Assembly (NCBI GenBank): GCA_035509055.1
Contig: DATJMA010000025.1
Location: 1-64,000, forward strand
Source: PALSA-129 sp035509055
GTDB lineage: Bacteria; Acidobacteriota; Terriglobia; Bryobacterales; Bryobacteraceae
Length of the DNA stretch: 64,000 bases
Direction: 5' to 3'
How positions within the stretch are numbered: position 1 is the first letter of the stretch; the number at the start of each line of letters is the position of its first letter. Below the pieces are notes generated by a model. The model worked only from the letters and a program-made list of their open reading frames with translations. It was not told the DNA's origin and searched no databases. Below, piece by piece: positions 34,293 to 44,986 of the stretch. The translations under genes were made by a program, and so were the position numbers.

Positions 34293-35663
34293 CTACCGGG
34301 TCATCGGTTTGCCATTGCGAGTGTCATCTTCCAGTTGGAGGCCGACAACGTTTTCGATGACATCGTTCTCAGCGACATTGTTGAAGGTGCAGTGCGCGAT
34401 CCGAACGCCGCTCACCGGCGCGTCGGGGTATCCGCGGAGGTAGACCGCGCGCTTGCTCTTCTCGGACGTCACATGTTCCACCACCACGTTTTTCACCAGG
34501 GGATGGAAGGGGCCGCCGCGCCCATCGCGGATGGCGTATTCGGGGTAGAAGAAATCCACCTCGATGACCGCCTCGGCGACTTCTCCCACGGTGACGTTTG
34601 TGAAGTAGACGTTTTCGTACGACCCGCCGCGGAACGAATTGGTCTTCAGCCGCAGCGCGCGCTGAAGGTGGGGACTATTCATGCGGCAGCGATCGACAAA
34701 CACGTTGTGGATTCCGCCGGAACCTTCGCTGCCCAACGCCACGCCGCCATGGCCGTCTTTCATGGTGCAGTCGCGGACGACGATGTTCTCGCAAGCAGCG
34801 CCGACGCGGCGGCCGTCGCGATTCCGGCCGCTCTTGATGGCGATGCAGTCGTCGCCGGTCTGGAAGACGCAGCCTTCGATCAGCACATCGGTCGAGCTTT
34901 CGGGATCGCAGCCGTCATTATTCGGTCCGAAGCTGGCGATCTTCACGTTGCGTACCGTCACGTTGCGGCACAACACCGGATTCAGCTCCCACATGGGCGA
35001 ATTACAAATGCCGACGCCCTCGATCAGGACGTTGTTGCAGCGGTAAGGCTGAACGAAATTGGGGCGCAGATAATGGCCCTCGCCGAAGACACGCTTTTCC
35101 ACCGGGACGTCCTTATCGGCCATGGCCACCAGCGCATCGGCATCGGCCCGCGCCTTGGCGCGCATTGGCCACCAGTGATCGTTGTCCGCCTGGCCGTCCA
35201 GCGTGCCGGCTCCCGTGATGGCGATGTTATTCTGCTGGAACGCATAAATAAAGGGCGAATAGTTCATGCACTCGGTGCTTTCGAAGCGCGTGAGTATGGC
35301 GGGCAGATAGCGGCGCGGATCGGTGACGAACTTCAGCACGGAACCTTCTTCCAGATGAAGGTTGACATTGCTCTTCAGGCGGACGGGTCCGGTGAGGAAT
35401 TCGCCCCGCGGCACGACCACGCGGCCGCCGCCGGACTTGGCGCAGGCATCGATTGCCCTGGCGATTGCCTGGCTCGCATCCGAGCCCGCGATGGCGCCGT
35501 GCTTGACGATATCGAAGACGCGATCGGGAAATTGCGGCGGCCGGATGCGCGCCAGGATGGCGTCCATTTGTTTCAAACGATCGAGCGCCTGCCAGGCGCG
35601 GAGCCGCCGCCCGGCGCCGGCTGCGACGATCATGGCAGCACCCAGAAAGCCTCTGCGCGTCAT
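34293..35663 (-). CDS. GH28 family pectinase (polygalacturonase-like), Tat-exported
   Basis: About 456 residues from the ATG at 35663, with a twin-arginine signal (MTRRGFLGAAMIVAAGAG). GH28 right-handed beta-helix: FDIVKHGAIAGSDASQAIARAIDACAKSGGGRVVVPRGEFLTGPVRLKSNVNLHLEEGSVLKF; catalytic region GPNNDGCDPESSTDVLIEGCVFQTGDDCIAIKSGR (the NxD and DD Asp residues), then GHGGVALGSEGSGG (G-H-G) and LRLKTNSFRGGSYENVYF (RxK). It would hydrolyse galacturonan in the periplasm. It is divergent from uxaE across a regulatory region. Confidence 0.93.
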   Translation of the reverse strand: MTRRGFLGAAMIVAAGAGRRLRAWQALDRLKQMDAILARIRPPQFPDRVFDIVKHGAIAGSDASQAIARAIDACAKSGGGRVVVPRGEFLTGPVRLKSNVNLHLEEGSVLKFVTDPRRYLPAILTRFESTECMNYSPFIYAFQQNNIAITGAGTLDGQADNDHWWPMRAKARADADALVAMADKDVPVEKRVFGEGHYLRPNFVQPYRCNNVLIEGVGICNSPMWELNPVLCRNVTVRNVKIASFGPNNDGCDPESSTDVLIEGCVFQTGDDCIAIKSGRNRDGRRVGAACENIVVRDCTMKDGHGGVALGSEGSGGIHNVFVDRCRMNSPHLQRALRLKTNSFRGGSYENVYFTNVTVGEVAEAVIEVDFFYPEYAIRDGRGGPFHPLVKNVVVEHVTSEKSKRAVYLRGYPDAPVSGVRIAHCTFNNVAENDVIENVVGLQLEDDTRNGKPMTR

Positions 35664-35755
35664 AAGTCTTAAGGTCAACCACCAAGCGGCGGCTGTCAAC
35701 CCAGTCTTACTAAAAGCTGATTTGAGCGCGGCTAAAGGGCGCTGGTGACTTGAGT

Positions 35756-35780
35756 TTTGCTAAATGACTGCTTTAGCAAA
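35756..35780. promoter_or_regulatory. Candidate operator in the pectin-locus divergent promoter region
   Basis: TTTGCTAAA (35756-35764) and TTTAGCAAA (35772-35780) are perfect 9-bp arms around a 7-nt spacer, immediately upstream of the uxaE promoter boxes. Related CTAAA half-sites occur at about 35709-35714 and 35731-35736. TGCTAAA also appears before the PfkB kinase gene (44913-44919). Function as a sugar-acid regulator site is inferred. Confidence 0.45.
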
Positions 35781-35786
35781 TTATGG

Positions 35787-35816
35787 TTGACCCGGACGCG
35801 GGCAGGAACCTACAGT
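35787..35816 (+). promoter_or_regulatory. Candidate promoter for the uxaE-GH28-TonB operon
   Basis: TTGACC (35787-35792) and TACAGT (35811-35816) are 18 nt apart and lie 7 nt beyond the inverted repeat, so a bound repressor could block RNA polymerase. Pattern-based. Confidence 0.45.
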
Positions 35817-35860
35817 GGTTGCAAGATGGGGTCTAAGGTACGCTGCAAGAGGACCGATCC

Positions 35861-37120
35861 GTGACCAGAACGTATCTGGAGAAATACTCTCTGGGAGTCG
35901 GCGACCGTTTCGCCCACCAAGCCAAGCCGCAGCTGACGGCTTGCATACTGGCAGCGCGGCAGGGCGCTACGATCATCCCGGTTTGGAATAAATCGAACCG
36001 CGAACACCTCATCGTCGGTTCCGACCCTTCGGGAACGCGCGCCGCTGCCGACCGGGCCGTCCTCGATCTCGACTGGACGTGCCCTTACTACCTGGACGCC
36101 GACCATATCAACCTGAGCACCGTCGACCGGTTTCTCGAACCGTGCAATTTCTTCACTCTCGACGTGGCGAGCACCATCGGGAAGGAGCCGGCCCCGGGAT
36201 TCGTGCAGGCGTTTCTGCGCCGGCACCCGGAACTCACCGGGCGCATCGAAATTCCCGGCATCTCCGAACCACTCCTGGTCACGTCCGAGCAGGCATCCGC
36301 GGCGGCGCACAAGTACCTTGCCGCGGTGACCGATGCGGCCGGTATCTATCGACACATCGCCGGGCGCAAAGATGCCGGACAATTTGTAACAGAGGTCTCG
36401 ATGGACGAGACCGATTCGCCGCAGACACCTCCGGAGCTGCTGCTGATTCTGGCGGCCATCGCGGATGCCGGCATCCCGATCCAGACCATTGCTCCGAAAT
36501 TCACCGGCCGGTTCAACAAGGGCGTCGACTACGTGGGCGATGTGGAGCAGTTCGAACGGGAATTCCGCGCCGACATCGCCGTGATTGCGTTCGCGGTGGG
36601 GCAGTACGGCCTCGCTCCGAACCTCAAACTCAGCGTGCATTCCGGCAGCGACAAGTTCTCCATCTACGAGCCGATTCGCCGGACGCTGCGCGAGACCGGC
36701 GCTGGAATCCACGTAAAAACCGCGGGAACCACGTGGCTGGAAGAACTGATCGGGCTGGCGGAAGCGGGCGGCCACGGTTTGGCAATGGCGAAGGAAATCT
36801 ATGCCGTGGCCTACGAACACTGGGAGGAACTCTGCGCTCCGTATGCGGCGGTGATCGATATCGATCGGAAGCGCCTGCCATCGCCGGCGGAGGTATCCCG
36901 CTGGACGAGCGAGCAGTACGCATCCACATTGCGCCACGACCAGCGAAACCCGCTATTCAACCCGCACGTGCGGCAGCTATTGCACGTGGGCTACAAGGTG
37001 GCGGCCAAGATGGGAGAGCGGTACACGCGAATGCTGGACGCGTGCGAGGAATCGATCTCCCGCAACGTTACGGAGAATCTTTTCAGGCGGCACATCGAGC
37101 CGCTGTTTTTACGTGCATGA
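35861..37120 (+). CDS. uxaE: Tagaturonate epimerase
   Basis: A 419-residue protein from GTG 35861, preceded by AAGAGGA. It matches the UxaE family of TIM-barrel C4 epimerases that convert tagaturonate to fructuronate: YSLGVGDRFAHQAKPQL (usual GTGDRLGxTTPAH), DADHINLSTVDRFLEPCNFFTLDV, EVSMDETDSPQTPPELL, KFTGRFNKGVDYVGDVEQFEREF, KLSVHSGSDKFSIYEPI, HVKTAGTTWLEE and NPHVRQLLHVGYK. It is a little shorter than the roughly 480-residue Thermotoga enzyme. Lying between two GH28 genes, it places the locus in galacturonate catabolism. The next gene overlaps by ATGA. Confidence 0.88.
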   Translation: MTRTYLEKYSLGVGDRFAHQAKPQLTACILAARQGATIIPVWNKSNREHLIVGSDPSGTRAAADRAVLDLDWTCPYYLDADHINLSTVDRFLEPCNFFTLDVASTIGKEPAPGFVQAFLRRHPELTGRIEIPGISEPLLVTSEQASAAAHKYLAAVTDAAGIYRHIAGRKDAGQFVTEVSMDETDSPQTPPELLLILAAIADAGIPIQTIAPKFTGRFNKGVDYVGDVEQFEREFRADIAVIAFAVGQYGLAPNLKLSVHSGSDKFSIYEPIRRTLRETGAGIHVKTAGTTWLEELIGLAEAGGHGLAMAKEIYAVAYEHWEELCAPYAAVIDIDRKRLPSPAEVSRWTSEQYASTLRHDQRNPLFNPHVRQLLHVGYKVAAKMGERYTRMLDACEESISRNVTENLFRRHIEPLFLRA

Positions 37121-38487
37121 GTTATTCGGGCTTAGTCACGGCCGCCGCACTTCTGGCTTTTGCCGTGTCAGCCCCCGTAAATGCTCAAGATACCCGTACG
37201 GTCACCGAGCCGGTGATTCCGCCGCCGTGCGCGGTCCTCACATCGAGGCTTCCGGCGAAGCTCTCCGACGAGGATGAAAAGCGGCCCGACACGGCGCGCA
37301 TCCAGGAGGCGCTCGACCATTGCGCGGCGGGTCGCGCGGTGGAATTGAAAGCCGCCGGCGGGGCGCGCGCGTTCCTTTCCGGCCCGGTGCAATTACGCGA
37401 AGGCGTCACGCTCCTGGTAGATGGCGGGGCGATTCTCTACGCCTCCAGGAATCCGCGGGACTACGACATTTCGCCGGGAAGCTGCGGAGTGGTGAACAAG
37501 GGCGGCCGCGAGTGCAAGGGGCTGATCACCGGCGACCATGTGGCGCACGCGGGGGTGATGGGCGACGGCTGGATCGACGGGCGCGGTCCCTCGACGCTGA
37601 CCGGCCAGACGGTGAGCTGGTGGGACCTGGCCCAGCAGGCCAAAGTCACGAACCTGAACCAGAATTGCCCGCGCCTCCTGGTGCTTTCGCACGCCGACGA
37701 TTTCACGCTCTACCGCATCCGCCTGCGGAATTCGCCGAATTTCCACGTGGCTTATAGCGGCGGAAACGGATTTACCGCGTGGGGTGTGATCATCGATACG
37801 CCCAAGGCCGGCCGCAATACCGATGGAATCGATCCGGGAAATTGCACGAATGTTACGATCACGCATTGTTTCATCCGCGCCGGCGACGACAACGTGGCCG
37901 TTAAAGCCGGGTTGCCCGGGCCGACCACGCACATTACCGTGGCTCACAATCATTTTTATTATGGCCACGGCATGTCCATCGGCAGCGAGACGGACGGCGG
38001 AGCGAGCGCGATCCGCGTAAGCGACCTTTCGATAGACGGCGCCGACAACGGAATTCGTATTAAGTCGAATTCCAGCCGCGGCGGGCTGGTACACGACATA
38101 GTTTACGAAGACGTCTGCATCAAAGACACGACCAATCCCATTTACATGGACTCCAACTATTCCTTCCGCGGCGAAGCCACCGACAGGATACCGACATTTA
38201 CGGATATTACACTGCGCAACGTGCGCATTATCGGACCGGGGAAGATCACGCTGGATGGTTTCGATGCCTTACATCGCCTGGGGATGCGATTCGACAACGT
38301 AGTTCTGGACGATCCGAAAGCCGTCAGGATTTCCGCCGATCACGGGAGCTTTACTCTGGGTCCCGGACCAGTGAACTTCAGACCGGCAGGAGAGGACTTA
38401 CACATAGAAGGCGTTCCGGGGAAGGGAGCCCCAAACGCCTGCGAAGGTAAGTTTGTGCAGTTACCAGTTAGCTTCGAGGCGCAGTAA
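37117..38487 (+). CDS. GH28 family pectinase (polygalacturonase-like)
   Basis: A 456-residue protein starting at ATG 37117, which overlaps the uxaE stop (ATGA). A signal peptide (LVTAAALLAFAVSAPVNAQ) indicates export. Beta-helix motifs: IQEALDHCAAGRAVELKA, FLSGPVQLREGVTLLVDGGAILYAS, NTDGIDPGNCTNVTITHCFIRAGDDNVAVKAG (catalytic NTD and DD), HGMSIGSETDGG and GIRIKSNSSRGGLVHDIVYEDVCI. It is a second exported galacturonan hydrolase, made with UxaE and followed 24 nt later by the TonB-type porin. Confidence 0.93.
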   Translation: MSYSGLVTAAALLAFAVSAPVNAQDTRTVTEPVIPPPCAVLTSRLPAKLSDEDEKRPDTARIQEALDHCAAGRAVELKAAGGARAFLSGPVQLREGVTLLVDGGAILYASRNPRDYDISPGSCGVVNKGGRECKGLITGDHVAHAGVMGDGWIDGRGPSTLTGQTVSWWDLAQQAKVTNLNQNCPRLLVLSHADDFTLYRIRLRNSPNFHVAYSGGNGFTAWGVIIDTPKAGRNTDGIDPGNCTNVTITHCFIRAGDDNVAVKAGLPGPTTHITVAHNHFYYGHGMSIGSETDGGASAIRVSDLSIDGADNGIRIKSNSSRGGLVHDIVYEDVCIKDTTNPIYMDSNYSFRGEATDRIPTFTDITLRNVRIIGPGKITLDGFDALHRLGMRFDNVVLDDPKAVRISADHGSFTLGPGPVNFRPAGEDLHIEGVPGKGAPNACEGKFVQLPVSFEAQ

Positions 38488-38511
38488 CCGCCTCGCTTCA
38501 GGGGGGGACAT

Positions 38512-41500
38512 ATGCAGTTGAGCCGAGTTGCTTTGCTTGCCAGTATTTTTTCCGCTGCCTTATTCTCACAGGAGTTCCGCAGCACAATCAGCGGCGTGGT
38601 GACCGATCCTACCGGCGCGCCGGTGGCAAACGCCAAGATCACCGCAACCGAAACCCGTACGGGGGTAAAGACCGCCACCACCAGCGACGCCGCAGGGAAA
38701 TACACCCTGCCGTTCCTGCTTCCCGGCCATTACGAGCTTGCCGCGGACGCGCAGGGCTTTAAAGAGACCAAACGCACGGATCTCGTTCTGGGAGCCGATG
38801 AGCATCCGGTCATCGACGTGACGCTTCAAGTGGGCGAAGTCACCACACAGGTCACAGTCTCGAGCGATGTCCCCCTGCTGAACACCGACAATGCATCGAT
38901 CGGTCAAGCCATCACCACCAAGCAGGTGGAGGACATGCCACTCAACGGCCGGACGCCGCTGATGCTGGCGACGCTGGCGATCGGCGTCACGCCCACGGCG
39001 GCGCCGACCCTGGTACACCCGTTCGATCTAGGCGCGCCCGCGGCGTTCAGCATCGCCGGAACGCCTTCGCAGGGGAGCGAGATTCTGCTCGACGGCGTTC
39101 CGGACGAAACCTGGGATGGACGCGCAGCCTACAATCCGCCAGTGGACGCGGTGCAGGAAGTTCGCGTGCAGGCGTTCGACCCGGACGCGTCTTTCGGCCA
39201 TACCGGAGGCGGGACCATGAACCAGGTTTTGAAGACTGGCACCAACGGACTTCACGGAACGCTGTGGGAGTTCAACCAGCCCGATACGCTCACGGCCAAC
39301 GATTTTTTCTTAAATCGCAGCGGGAAGCCGCGCGCGGTCACGCATTTCAATCAGTACGGGCTCACTGCCGGCGGTCCGGTAATCCTGCCCAAAGTGTTCA
39401 ACGGCCGCAACAAGCTGTTCTGGTTTTTCACCTTTGAAGGCTTGAAAGACGCTCAGCCCAACCCCACCTTCCTGACCGTGCCGACGGACGCCGAGAAGCA
39501 GGGCGATTTCTCGGCACTACTGGCAGCCGGTTCGCAATACCAGCTTTACGATCCCAATTCCGCCGTGCAGAACGGCACCGCCATCACACGCACTCCGTTC
39601 GCCGGCAATATCATTCCTCAGAGCGAACTCAACCCCATCGCGCAGGCGTATTTGAAGCTCTATCCCGAGCCCAACGTAACGGTAGGCGTCCCCGCTACCG
39701 GCGTGAACAACTACGACAGTACGGTCCCGACTACCGACAATTACAACAACGAGATGGGGCGGCTCGATTACAACCTGAGCGACAAGGAACGCATGTTTTT
39801 CGATGCCCGCGCCGCCAGCGAAACGCAGTCGAAAAACGAATACTTCGGCAACCCATCGGAAGGCTCGTTATTGTACCGGACCCCGATTGGCGGGACGTTC
39901 GACAACGTGTACATCGTCAATGCCACCACCGTGAGCGACGTCCGCGTCAACTTCACGCGCCTGGCCGAAGCTCACGCGCTGCCGAGCACGGGATTCGATC
40001 CGACTTCGCTGGGATTCCCCGGCTACATTGCTTCCAGTTCCGAGTACCTGCAAATGCCCATTATTTCGCTCACGACGTTTCAATCGCTGGGCGCATCGGG
40101 CGCGAGCAACTACCCTTCGCAATCCGTGCAGATCTTCGGCGACCTGGTAAAAACCAAGGGCAACCACACAATCAAGTTCGGCGCCGACCTGCGGCAGTAT
40201 CGCATGAATTTCATTGTCGACAACAATTCCACCGGCCAGTTCTCCTTCGGAAATACCTGGGTGCGCGCCTCCAGCAGCGCGTCGAGCACAGTGGTGCAAG
40301 GGCAGGATCTGGCCTCGTTCGAGTTAGGGCTGCCGACCGCCGGCGACTACGATGTCGAAAGCTACGGTTCTTTCTTCAACTACTACGCCGCTCCGTTCGT
40401 GCAGGACGATTGGCGCGCTACCCGCAATCTGACGGTCACGGTCGGGCTGCACTACGATTACAACGGTCCGGTGCGGGAAAAATACGGCCGCACGGTGAAC
40501 GGCTTCGATGCCACCGATCCCAACCCGATCGCCGGGCCGGCCGAGGCGGCCTATGCCAAGAACCCAATTCCGCAGATCCCCGCGGGCAGCTTCACGGTGC
40601 CGGGCGGCCTGGAATTCGCCAGCCCAAATAACAATGCGGTCTTTCAGAACACTTCCCACCTGGTCAGCCCGCGAGTGGGATTCGCGTGGAACCCCGAAGT
40701 CCTGCACGGCACGGTAATCCGCGGCGGGTTCGGAATGTTCGTGGCGCCGATTACCATCGCCAACCTGGCGGTTACCGGCGCTTACTCCACGACGCCCATC
40801 CTGGCACAGGAAGGCTTCAGCCAAAGCACGGCGATGACGGTAACCAACAACAACTACTTGAGCCCGGCGGCCACACTGAGCAATCCGTTTCCGGGCGGCA
40901 TTCTGCAACCAACGGGATCGACGCTCGGTCTGGCAACCTTCGACGGACAGACGATCAATTTCCTCAATCCGAACATGAAGGAGCCTTACTCGCTGCGGTG
41001 GGATCTCGCGGTGCAGCACGAATTGGGGAAGAACATGCTCTTCGAAGTGGCGTACATCGGCAACCACTCGGTACACATTCCCATCAACCTGACTCAGTTG
41101 AACGGCGTGCCGCGGCAATACATGAGCACACTTCCGGTCCGCGACCAGAGCGTGATCAACACGCTCACGGCGACGGTACCGAACCCCTTCAAGGGGCTGT
41201 TGCCGAACTCGAGCAGCCAGAACGGGTCGACCACGGCGCTGGTAAATCTGTTGTCGCCATATCCCGAATTTCCGATCGGCGACAGTTCGACCGGATGGAG
41301 CGGATCGAGCGGCATTCTGGAAGACCAAAACAGCCAGGGGCGTTCCTATTATGAAAGCCTGAATCTCCGCCTGGAGCGCCGGTTGTCGCAAGGACTTGCG
41401 GTGATTGGCAACTACGGATGGTCGAAACTGATCGAGCAGGATTCCTGGCTGAACGACAGCGATGCGGTGCCCGAAAAGCGGATTTCGCCATTCGACCACA

Positions 41501-42075
41501 CGCAGCGCATCGTCATTGCCGCGATGTACACGCTGCCATTCGGTAAGGGCACGCACTTTGCCGTAAATTCGCGCTGGCTCGATGCGATCGTGGGCGGCTG
41601 GAATTTCAACAGCAGCTTCATTTACCAGGTAGGCGCGCCCATAGTCTGGGCGAACGGCAGCACGACGAGCCCCGGGGACTATGTTTTCTTCGGCGGGCCG
41701 GGCGAGCTACCGGCGAGTTGGAACAACGAACAGGCCAACACCACTACGAAGGGCGTCGCCCTGGCGGCATTTAACACGGGACTATTCGCCACCAATTCGA
41801 ACCAGACGTTCGAATATCACATCCGGACGTTCTCGAGCACGTTCCCGAATGTCCGCCAAGATGCGATTAACGAGTGGGACCCGTCGCTGCTGAAATCGTT
41901 CCGGTTCACCGAGAGCAGCTACCTGCAATTGCGATTCGAATCGTTTAACATGCTGAATCACCCGAATTTTCTGGGTCCCAATACCATGAGCGCCACCAGC
42001 AGCGCGTTCGGGGTGATCACCGCGGTGGCGAACCGGCCGCGAACTATTCAGCTCGGCGCGCGTATTGTGTTTTAG
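38512..42075 (+). CDS. TonB-dependent receptor-like/Oar-like outer-membrane protein
   Basis: An 1187-residue protein with signal peptide (MQLSRVALLASIFSAALFSQ) and a G-rich Shine-Dalgarno before the ATG. Residues 22-110 are a carboxypeptidase-regulatory domain (FRSTISGVVTDPTGAPVANAKITATETRTGVKTATTSDAAGKYTLPFLLPGHYELAADAQGF in pieces), followed by a plug-like section (PLNGRTPLMLATLAIGV...ILLDGVPDE) and a long beta-barrel ending TIQLGARIVF. The acidobacterial Oar family is thought to import large glycans. Its position directly after the pectinases suggests pectin-fragment uptake, an inference. A strong terminator follows. Confidence 0.92.
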   Translation: MQLSRVALLASIFSAALFSQEFRSTISGVVTDPTGAPVANAKITATETRTGVKTATTSDAAGKYTLPFLLPGHYELAADAQGFKETKRTDLVLGADEHPVIDVTLQVGEVTTQVTVSSDVPLLNTDNASIGQAITTKQVEDMPLNGRTPLMLATLAIGVTPTAAPTLVHPFDLGAPAAFSIAGTPSQGSEILLDGVPDETWDGRAAYNPPVDAVQEVRVQAFDPDASFGHTGGGTMNQVLKTGTNGLHGTLWEFNQPDTLTANDFFLNRSGKPRAVTHFNQYGLTAGGPVILPKVFNGRNKLFWFFTFEGLKDAQPNPTFLTVPTDAEKQGDFSALLAAGSQYQLYDPNSAVQNGTAITRTPFAGNIIPQSELNPIAQAYLKLYPEPNVTVGVPATGVNNYDSTVPTTDNYNNEMGRLDYNLSDKERMFFDARAASETQSKNEYFGNPSEGSLLYRTPIGGTFDNVYIVNATTVSDVRVNFTRLAEAHALPSTGFDPTSLGFPGYIASSSEYLQMPIISLTTFQSLGASGASNYPSQSVQIFGDLVKTKGNHTIKFGADLRQYRMNFIVDNNSTGQFSFGNTWVRASSSASSTVVQGQDLASFELGLPTAGDYDVESYGSFFNYYAAPFVQDDWRATRNLTVTVGLHYDYNGPVREKYGRTVNGFDATDPNPIAGPAEAAYAKNPIPQIPAGSFTVPGGLEFASPNNNAVFQNTSHLVSPRVGFAWNPEVLHGTVIRGGFGMFVAPITIANLAVTGAYSTTPILAQEGFSQSTAMTVTNNNYLSPAATLSNPFPGGILQPTGSTLGLATFDGQTINFLNPNMKEPYSLRWDLAVQHELGKNMLFEVAYIGNHSVHIPINLTQLNGVPRQYMSTLPVRDQSVINTLTATVPNPFKGLLPNSSSQNGSTTALVNLLSPYPEFPIGDSSTGWSGSSGILEDQNSQGRSYYESLNLRLERRLSQGLAVIGNYGWSKLIEQDSWLNDSDAVPEKRISPFDHTQRIVIAAMYTLPFGKGTHFAVNSRWLDAIVGGWNFNSSFIYQVGAPIVWANGSTTSPGDYVFFGGPGELPASWNNEQANTTTKGVALAAFNTGLFATNSNQTFEYHIRTFSSTFPNVRQDAINEWDPSLLKSFRFTESSYLQLRFESFNMLNHPNFLGPNTMSATSSAFGVITAVANRPRTIQLGARIVF

Positions 42076-42096
42076 GCAACCTCGTCGTTTCCTGCC

Positions 42097-42133
42097 GGCC
42101 ACGGCACCGCCCCTTCGTGCCGTGGCCTTTTTT
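42097..42133 (+). terminator. Rho-independent terminator after the TonB-dependent receptor
   Basis: GGCCACGGCAC (42097-42107) pairs perfectly with GTGCCGTGGCC (42117-42127) around a 9-nt loop, followed directly by six Ts (42128-42133). It sits 22 nt after the receptor stop and closes the uxaE operon. Confidence 0.92.
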
Positions 42134-42225
42134 GTTACCCGGGGGCGACAATCCGGCGCAGGTGGGCGAACGAAGGAAGGATGCGGCATTGGGCAGGATT
42201 GACAGCCTTTCAAGCGTAAGGATCG

Positions 42226-43826
<1,601 letters not shown>

Positions 43827-43830
<4 letters not shown>

Positions 43831-44852
43831 GTGCGTAGGCTCCCGCGCATCTGGTCCATGCTTTCGCGGGCGCGGCGGTACCAATCGTCCGCGCTTTCGC
43901 CCTGGATCGATTGGGCGACGCCGCATACTACCGTCGCGCTCACCTTTTGCTTGGACCCGCTATCGGCAGTGTAATAACTGCTCATGGCAAAGGATTCGCA
44001 GATGCCCTTCGCCTGGTCGAGCCGCGCCTTCACCGACCCTTCCGCGATGGCCAGAAATTCGTCGGCGCCCCATCGGAACAGCACGCCCTCGCCCGGGAAC
44101 CGCTCGCGGAGCGCATGGGTCAGGGCCTTCAGGAGCTTGTCGCCGAACATGGTGCCGTGGGCCTGGTTGATCTGCGTGAATCCCTCGATGTCGAACAGCA
44201 GGATACAAATCAGCCCTTCGCGCCTGGCGGCCTTTTGGAGATAACGCTCAGCTTCGCGGCGGCTGCCCAAACCGGTGAGACGATCGACGCCGGATTCTTT
44301 TCGCGCGTGTTCCACGCGTTCCTGGAACGCCACGACCTGAGTCTCCAAGCGGCGGACCGACTCCTCGTTTTCCTGCCGCATTTGCTCCACAGTCTGCCGC
44401 AGAACCACTACATCGTCGCGCAGGCGGCGGCGCAGTTCGCCGACGTCCTCCACGCGCGAGAGCGACTCGAAGCCGTCCGCCAACCGGGTGAGGTTGGATT
44501 TGTGGCGTTCCCCGTGGCTCTTGAAGCTGTTAATGGCCCAAGCCACGGTTTCGACCACTTCTTTCAAGGCCCCGTCGCGTTCTTCAATGGCAATCCTGTT
44601 CGACTTGCAAATCTCGTCCACCTGTTGGACGGCGGCGGCGCCGGCGGCGTCTATTTCCGGAACGTGCGGTTCGGTTTTAAGGCACTCGGCGGCCTTTTCC
44701 AGGTTTTCGCGCGATTGAGCGGCTAGTTCCGCATTGGCCGGCAAAGCTGCCTTCGGAACGGCAAAAATCAAGGCAAGAAATGCTTTAGTAAATGCACGAA
44801 GGCGCGCCTCGGCATTCTCTGCGTCGCGAATCTCTTTGCGGAGCGAGATCAT
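43827..44852 (-). CDS. GGDEF-domain protein with altered GADEF active site
   Basis: A 341-residue protein. Residues 1-20 may anchor or pack (FTKAFLALIFAVPKAAL is hydrophobic). The middle is long and helical (LRRRLRDDVVVLRQTVEQMRQENEESVRRLETQVVAFQERVEHARKE), a probable coiled coil. The C-terminal GGDEF domain reads VDRLTGLGSRREAERYLQK, ILLFDIEGFTQINQAHGTMFGDKLLKAL, FRWGADEFLAIA: the signature is GADEF rather than GGDEF, so cyclic-di-GMP synthesis is uncertain. It is coupled to the histidine kinase by GTGA and is divergent from the PfkB gene. Confidence 0.88.
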
Positions 44853-44912
44853 CCGGATTTGTCTCTTTTATCACCAACGATGGTGGCAAAAAGTGCCGCG
44901 CCTTTTCAATCC

Positions 44913-44968
44913 TGCTAAACGATAACTTCAGGTATAGCCCACTTGACAGCCGCGGCGTCGGGAAAATA
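44913..44968 (+). promoter_or_regulatory. Candidate promoter and half-site before the PfkB kinase gene
   Basis: TTGACA (44943-44948) is a perfect -35 box, with a weak -10 near 44963-44971. Upstream, TGCTAAA (44913-44919) matches one arm of the inverted repeat in the pectin divergent region. Shared regulation is a hypothesis. Confidence 0.35.
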
Positions 44969-44986
44969 GCGTGGAAGATACACGAA

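Noticed and set aside
36079..37116. Apparent 5' extension of the second GH28 gene through uxaE
   Set aside because: It is a different frame of uxaE; ATG 37117 with ATGA overlap and a signal peptide is the real start.
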